A stretch of 10,614 nucleotides of DNA from the NCBI GenBank assembly GCA_938004815.1, contig CALKVR010001306.1, forward strand, positions 1 to 10,614, written 5' to 3'. The stretch comes from an uncultured Polyangiaceae bacterium (GTDB taxonomy: Bacteria; Myxococcota_A; Polyangia; Polyangiales; Polyangiaceae). Every line of letters begins with the position of its first letter. The first letter of the stretch is position 1. The notes beneath the pieces were generated by a model. It ran no database searches and had not been told where the DNA came from. It worked only from the letters and a program-made list of their open reading frames with translations. This document shows, piece after piece, positions 7,448 through 10,614 of this stretch. The position numbers and the translations under genes are program-made.

Positions 7448-7456
7448 GACAGCACG
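7448..7456 (+). other. Frameshift point inside the MNIO gene
   Basis: GAC AGC (7448-7453) gives the D-S of the conserved D-[ST]-H, and CAC starting at 7453 gives H in the next register, followed by DEAVPDAAF. One restored C (AGCCAC) joins them. This is preferred over a shift just after IAGG at 7405, because that alternative loses RPFRRDS. Confidence 0.75.
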
Positions 7457-7893
7457 ACGAAGCCGTCCCCGATGCCGCGTTCACGTTGCTATCCGACGTC
7501 GCGGCGCGCTGCCCCAATCTCGAGGTCGTGATCCTCGAGCGATCCGATCGCTCGATGTTCACCGACGCCGAGGCCGAGCGCTACCGAGCGGACTTCCACC
7601 GCGTGCGCGAGATCGTGTCGGCCGCGTCGGGGGTCGACGACGCCCCGACGACCCAGCGGCCCCTGGCCGAGAGCGACGCGCTGCTCGCGCTCGTTGCCGA
7701 CGATCGGGTAGCGCTCGCGCGCTACCAAGAAGCGCTCCTCGCGACGCTGTCCTTTGGCAGTGAGCCGACGGTCTCGGTTCTCGCCGCCAACCCCGCGGTC
7801 GCGCTCTACGCCGGCCATGTTCGCACCTTCGAGCCGCACGCGCTCGAGGTCGGCGCCGACATGGCCCTCGAGTGGTGCGCCCGCGAGATCCCC

Positions 7894-7898
7894 GAGGG
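7894..7898 (+). promoter_or_regulatory. Ribosome site supporting an independent dehydrogenase start
   Basis: GAGGG at 7894-7898 lies 4 nt before the ATG at 7903. It supports translation of the alcohol dehydrogenase from its own start even though the reading frame is open upstream into the MNIO region. Confidence 0.6.
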
Positions 7899-7902
7899 CG
7901 CG

Positions 7903-8901
7903 ATGGAGGCAGCGGTGTTCCGGCGGCCCGGCGCCCCGCTCGCGATCGTCAACCTGCCCGTTCCCGCTCCCGGCCCGGGACAGGTTCTGCTCCGCTCGAT
8001 CGCGGTCGGGCTTTGCGGCACCGATGCCCACGCCTTCACCGGGCACTTCCCCCTCCCGACGCCGATCGTGCTGGGCCACGAGATGGTCGGCGTCATCGAG
8101 GCGATCGGCCCCGGCGTCGAAGCGTTGCGGGCCGGCGATCGGGTGGGCGTGCGGTGGATTCAGCGCACGTGCGGCACGTGTCCGGCGTGCGCGCGCGGAG
8201 CCGAGACTCGATGCCCCGAGCCCACCAGCTGGATCGAGAACGGGGGCGGTTTGTCCGAGCTCGTCGTGGTCGAAGCCAGCGGCTGCACGAAGATCCCGGA
8301 CACTCTTGCCTCCGAGCTGGCCTCCCCGCTCTTCTGCGCCGGCCACGTCGCGATGTCGGCGCTGCGACGAGCGCGTCCCGAGCGGGGGGAGCGGGTCGCG
8401 GTGCTCGGCTTCGGCGGGCTCGGACATTTGGCGGTGCAGATCGCGCGCGCCGAAGGTCACGAGGTCGTCGCCGTGACGAGCAGCGAGGAGAAGGCTCGCG
8501 ACGCCCGTAGCCTGGGCGCGGGTGAAGCCCTGGTCGCGAACGGCAACCCCGGCGAGGCCCTCGCCTCGATCGGTTGCGCAGACGTCATCGTCGCCACGAC
8601 GAGCTCGATGGCCGATGTCGGTGCTGCCGTCGCGGGCCTGCGCGACGGCGGCCGCCTCGTCGTCGTGGGACTGGGGGAAGGCTCTCTGGCCATCGATCCC
8701 GCCGAGCTGGTCCAGCGCGAAGCGGCTCTCCTCGGCTCGGTGCAGGGTCCCGTCGCGGAGCTCGAGCAGGTTCTCGATCTGGCCGCCCGCGGTCTCGTCG
8801 TCCCCCGCGTCGAGACGTTTCCGCTTCACCTGCTGAACCGGGCCCTCGGAAGACTCATGAGCGGTCGGGTGCGCTACCGATCGGTCATTCAAGTGGGCTG
8901 A
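7903..8901 (+). CDS. Zinc-dependent alcohol dehydrogenase (MDR family)
   Basis: This 332-residue enzyme of the medium-chain dehydrogenase/reductase superfamily interconverts an alcohol and its aldehyde or ketone with NAD(P)(H). The catalytic zinc site is intact: Cys38 (GLCGTDAH), His59-Glu60 (GHEMVG) and Cys145 (LFCAGHVAM). The structural zinc lobe is intact: Cys90, 93, 96 and 104. The Rossmann motif is GFGGLG at 169-174. The length is typical, and the glycine pattern (LGFGGLGHLAVQIA) resembles the AdhA / cinnamyl-alcohol-dehydrogenase-like branch. The substrate cannot be told. The ATG at 7903 is chosen because it is where family homology begins and GAGGG precedes it. The frame is nevertheless open upstream as far as the C-terminal part of the MNIO gene, so a fused product is formally possible. 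Function with the aldehyde dehydrogenase at 1203-2819 (alcohol to aldehyde to acid) is conceivable, but they are not adjacent. Confidence 0.92.
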   Translation: MEAAVFRRPGAPLAIVNLPVPAPGPGQVLLRSIAVGLCGTDAHAFTGHFPLPTPIVLGHEMVGVIEAIGPGVEALRAGDRVGVRWIQRTCGTCPACARGAETRCPEPTSWIENGGGLSELVVVEASGCTKIPDTLASELASPLFCAGHVAMSALRRARPERGERVAVLGFGGLGHLAVQIARAEGHEVVAVTSSEEKARDARSLGAGEALVANGNPGEALASIGCADVIVATTSSMADVGAAVAGLRDGGRLVVVGLGEGSLAIDPAELVQREAALLGSVQGPVAELEQVLDLAARGLVVPRVETFPLHLLNRALGRLMSGRVRYRSVIQVG

Positions 8902-8970
8902 AACCCGACCGAGTTGGCGCGACGTCCGCCGCCTTGCCGTCTGCACGCGGCGAGGCGAGGCTGAAAGCGC

Positions 8971-9717
8971 ATGAGGCCGCGCTTGGTCCTCGGTCTGAGG
9001 AACGTCGTCTATTTCGGACCCGGGATGCAGGCCGAGGCGCATGCCCACCACGCGATCCAGATCGTGGTGTCGTTCGACGGTCCATTCGAGATCGAGATCG
9101 AGGGGCGGGCAGGCCAAGCCAGTGCGGTCGCGATCCCGTCGCATCTCACGCATCGGCTCGACGCTACCGGCCGTGAGATTGCGCTGGTCTTGGTCGACCG
9201 CGAGGGCGCGGGCGCGAGAGCTCTGGACGAGCTTGCGCGGGCACGAACGGGCGAGGACATCGTAAACCTCGTAAGAGCGGAACGGCCTGACGCCGAGCTA
9301 CCGGCCGTGGAGATCGGCCGGTGGGGCCAAGCGGTCGCGGACCGGCTGTCGGGAACTTCTTTCACCGAACCGGCCCTGTCGACGATCGTTCAGAGCGCGC
9401 TGCTGCGCATCGCCGGGTGCGGTGCGCGAGGCGTGCGTCTCCACGACGCAGCTCGAGCAGCGGGCATCTCGCCGACACGCCTCACGCACGCGTTCACCGC
9501 CGAGGTGGGCATCCCCTTCCGCCGCTATCAGCTCTGGGTTCGCACCAAGCTCGCGATCGAGGGCGTGCGGGCCGGCCAGAACTTGACGGAAGCAGCCGTA
9601 ACCGCGGGGTTCAGCGACTCCGCCCACCTGAGCCGCACGTTCCGGAGGACGTTCGGGCTTCCCCCTTCCTTCCTCCTCCAGGCCGAGGTTGCCGGGTCCT
9701 TTCTGAGCGACGAATGA
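8971..9717 (+). CDS. AraC-family transcriptional regulator
   Basis: The product is 248 residues. The N-terminal domain (about 1-100) is cupin-like: HAHHAIQIVVSFDGPFEIEI is the usual AraC sensor pattern that begins with a His cluster (24, 26, 27) and continues as beta strands ending near IPSHLTHRL. The C-terminal about 95 residues are the double helix-turn-helix: first motif LHDAARAAGISPTRLTHAF, then linker helix RRYQLWVRTKLAIEGV, and second motif LTEAAVTAGFSDSAHLSRTF followed by the signature RRTFGLPPS. It binds DNA; the inducer is unknown. It starts 69 bp after the alcohol dehydrogenase, with GAGG at 8957-8960 about 10 nt upstream. It overlaps the next gene as ATGA, so the pair is co-translated. 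It might also act on the dehydrogenase upstream, which is inference from position. Confidence 0.92.
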   Translation: MRPRLVLGLRNVVYFGPGMQAEAHAHHAIQIVVSFDGPFEIEIEGRAGQASAVAIPSHLTHRLDATGREIALVLVDREGAGARALDELARARTGEDIVNLVRAERPDAELPAVEIGRWGQAVADRLSGTSFTEPALSTIVQSALLRIAGCGARGVRLHDAARAAGISPTRLTHAFTAEVGIPFRRYQLWVRTKLAIEGVRAGQNLTEAAVTAGFSDSAHLSRTFRRTFGLPPSFLLQAEVAGSFLSDE

Positions 9718-10172
9718 CCGGAACGTTCAAGCTGGGCGGCGCGCGCTGCCACAAGTTTCCGGTCATGAAGCAAGTCAAAACCCTCGGGGACTACGTTCAG
9801 GACTACATCGATGCGGCCCGAGCCTCGGCCGACAGCCGCGACTGGCACGGCGTGTGGTCCAGCCTGGGCATGGCCCACGTTCTTTCCCAACCGCTGGTTT
9901 GGCCTCACACCAGGGTGCACGCGTGGATGCTTTGGTTCGGCCTGCGGACAGGAAACCTGCGCGAAGCCTTCGGCCAGCTGCTCCGGATCGTCCTCACCCC
10001 GATCGGCACCGCGCTCGGCCGCCTCCCGGTCGGAAATCCTGGCCTGGTTCGTTACTCTGTGCTCGAGCCCATGCCGATTCCGGAAGAGGCAGCCCGGATC
10101 TTCGAGACGGTCGGCGTCTCTCCGGTGGGAGTTACGAGCAGCATTTCTTCCCGTTCGGTTGCCCGCACGTGA
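9714..10172 (+). CDS. DUF3703 family protein
   Basis: The product is 152 residues from the ATG at 9714, which overlaps the AraC stop (ATGA). A second in-frame ATG at 9765 is an alternative start that would remove 17 residues lying before the conserved core. The core (about residues 35-130) matches DUF3703 as I remember it: a helix with RDWHGVWSSLGMAHVLSQP, then HTRVHAWMLWFGLRTGN, a helix with GQLLRIVLTPIGTALGRLPVGNPG, and a closing MPIPEEAARIF. Conserved His residues in AHVLSQP and RVHAWML could bind metal, but this is not established. There is no signal peptide; the Leu/Ile-rich helix may touch the membrane. Function of the family is unknown. Translational coupling suggests it works with, or is controlled by, the AraC regulator. 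Its last 41 bp overlap the 3' end of the opposing gene at 10132. Confidence 0.85.
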   Translation: MTGTFKLGGARCHKFPVMKQVKTLGDYVQDYIDAARASADSRDWHGVWSSLGMAHVLSQPLVWPHTRVHAWMLWFGLRTGNLREAFGQLLRIVLTPIGTALGRLPVGNPGLVRYSVLEPMPIPEEAARIFETVGVSPVGVTSSISSRSVART

Positions 10173-10614
10173 GCGGATCGGGATCGCACTGGTTCAGCCA
10201 CACTTGGACTTCTCCGAGTTCCACTCTCTTCCGGCCGGCGTGGAGCGGCGCACCCGCGAGCGTCGTGAGCTCGATAACGATGTCGAGGAGCGTTCCTTCC
10301 GGGAGCAGCGATGCGGGGTCGGCTGTCGTGCCGGTGAGGTACGCGATCAAACCGGCGTGCTGTGCCCCCTTGAGCTCGATCACCCGCACCCCGAATTCGC
10401 TCACCGGCTCGCCAGTGTCTGCGAATTCAGCGCCGATCGTGGCAATCACTTGACGTGGACAGCCTGGGCAAACGACCGCGCCCCACACGTGGTAGCCCCC
10501 TTGCGGACCGGTGATGTGCGGAACGATCTGACCGTCGCGCAGCGGCTCGTAGCAGACTTCCCCCGTGCCGATCGCGAACTCCGTGCCGACCCCCGCGGGG
10601 CAGACCGCGGTCAC
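10132..10614 (-). CDS. Cysteine-rich probable secreted protein, partial
   Basis: The frame is open to the right edge of the window, so the N-terminus lies outside it; the GTG at 10612-10614 is probably internal. The 160 visible residues end with TAA at 10132-10134. They contain eight cysteines: an N-terminal pair, CPGC in the middle, and a C-terminal cluster (NQCDPDPLTC and KKCC). Between them is a beta-rich domain with GTGEVCYEPLRDGQIVP followed by GPQGGYHVWGAVV. From memory this G-x-G-E ... D-G-Q ... G-P-Q-G-G-Y-H pattern recurs in secreted or lipoprotein domains of myxobacteria, with unknown role. The cysteine content implies export. Its 3' end overlaps that of the DUF3703 gene tail to tail, and no terminator is visible between them. 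Confidence 0.72.
   Translation of the reverse strand: MTAVCPAGVGTEFAIGTGEVCYEPLRDGQIVPHITGPQGGYHVWGAVVCPGCPRQVIATIGAEFADTGEPVSEFGVRVIELKGAQHAGLIAYLTGTTADPASLLPEGTLLDIVIELTTLAGAPLHAGRKRVELGEVQVWLNQCDPDPLTCGQPNGKKCCS

Larger units (their letters stand above)
6767..7902 (+). pseudogene. MNIO (DUF692) family protein, interrupted by a stop and a frameshift
   Basis: MNIO enzymes are TIM-barrel proteins binding two or three iron atoms that oxidatively modify peptides. From the ATG at 6767 the frame reads barrel motifs in order: HGVELSP, TEHYGFMTAG, then after an in-frame TAG (7154-7156) GIENLAFAFG, LLDVHNIHCQ, REIHIAGG and RPFRRDS. The metal-ligand-type His, Glu and Asp of these motifs are all encoded. 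The frame then shifts by one base: HDEAVPDAAF, CPNLEVVILERSD and the rest continue in register from 7453. Adding one C (AGC[C]AC) recreates the conserved D-S-H. A helical C-terminal extension follows (ALARYQEALLATL, FEPHALEVGADMALEWC), which I associate from memory with a myxobacterial MNIO subgroup. No stop separates it from the alcohol dehydrogenase at 7903, so the end given is the base before that ATG. As written it cannot make one intact enzyme. The start has no clear ribosome site. Confidence 0.82.

Noticed and set aside
8931..8956. Hairpin GCCTTGCC / GGCGAGGC between the dehydrogenase and AraC genes
   Set aside because: One pair is G-U and no T tract follows, so it is not a terminator. 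A role in masking the AraC ribosome site is possible but unsupported.
7489..9153. Long open frame on the - strand across the dehydrogenase
   Set aside because: It is a shadow of the alcohol dehydrogenase, whose zinc and Rossmann motifs are on the + strand.
1..10614. Mobile elements, CRISPR arrays, tRNA or rRNA genes
   Set aside because: I saw no transposase or integrase motifs, direct-repeat arrays, tRNA-like arms or rRNA segments on either strand.

Overview
The window is strongly GC-rich, densely coding bacterial DNA. It carries several secreted or lipid-anchored proteins with Ala/Pro-rich linkers and paired cysteines, an orphan winged-helix regulator, and a MNIO/DUF692 protein of a type I associate with myxobacteria. 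A Myxococcota (Polyangia-like) origin is the best guess. No rRNA, tRNA, CRISPR, insertion sequence or phage gene is visible.

Layout: (1) 90-446 (+), a small secreted four-cysteine protein, convergent with 477-1046 (-), a winged-helix regulator that has two inverted repeats just upstream. (2) 1203-2819 (-), an aldehyde dehydrogenase resembling the plant ALDH22 type, preceded on the same strand by 2869-3219 (-), a small lipoprotein with a cysteine-rich tail. (3) A 149-bp divergent promoter region, then a two-gene unit on the + strand: 3369-5224, a lipid-anchored protein-arginine deiminase (PAD), and 5221-6156, a secreted HEAT-repeat protein. The two share an ATGA stop/start and end at a strong intrinsic terminator (6185-6210). 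(4) 6269-6733 (+), a proline-rich lipoprotein; 6767-7902 (+), a damaged MNIO (DUF692) gene; and 7903-8901 (+), a zinc alcohol dehydrogenase read in the same frame as the 3' part of the MNIO gene with no stop between them. (5) 8971-9717 (+), an AraC-type regulator joined by ATGA to 9714-10172 (+), a DUF3703 protein, whose 3' end overlaps the 3' end of a partial secreted Cys-rich protein on the - strand (10132-10614).

The most notable content is the PAD unit and the MNIO unit. PAD converts peptidyl-arginine to citrulline. Here all four catalytic residues are encoded, but the last one, Cys in the EVHCGTN motif, lies behind a one-base frameshift near 4985. The MNIO gene has an in-frame TAG (7154-7156) and a one-base frameshift near 7453. 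Both frameshifts are repaired by restoring one C to a CC pair, so sequence error has to be separated from real decay before biology is drawn from them.
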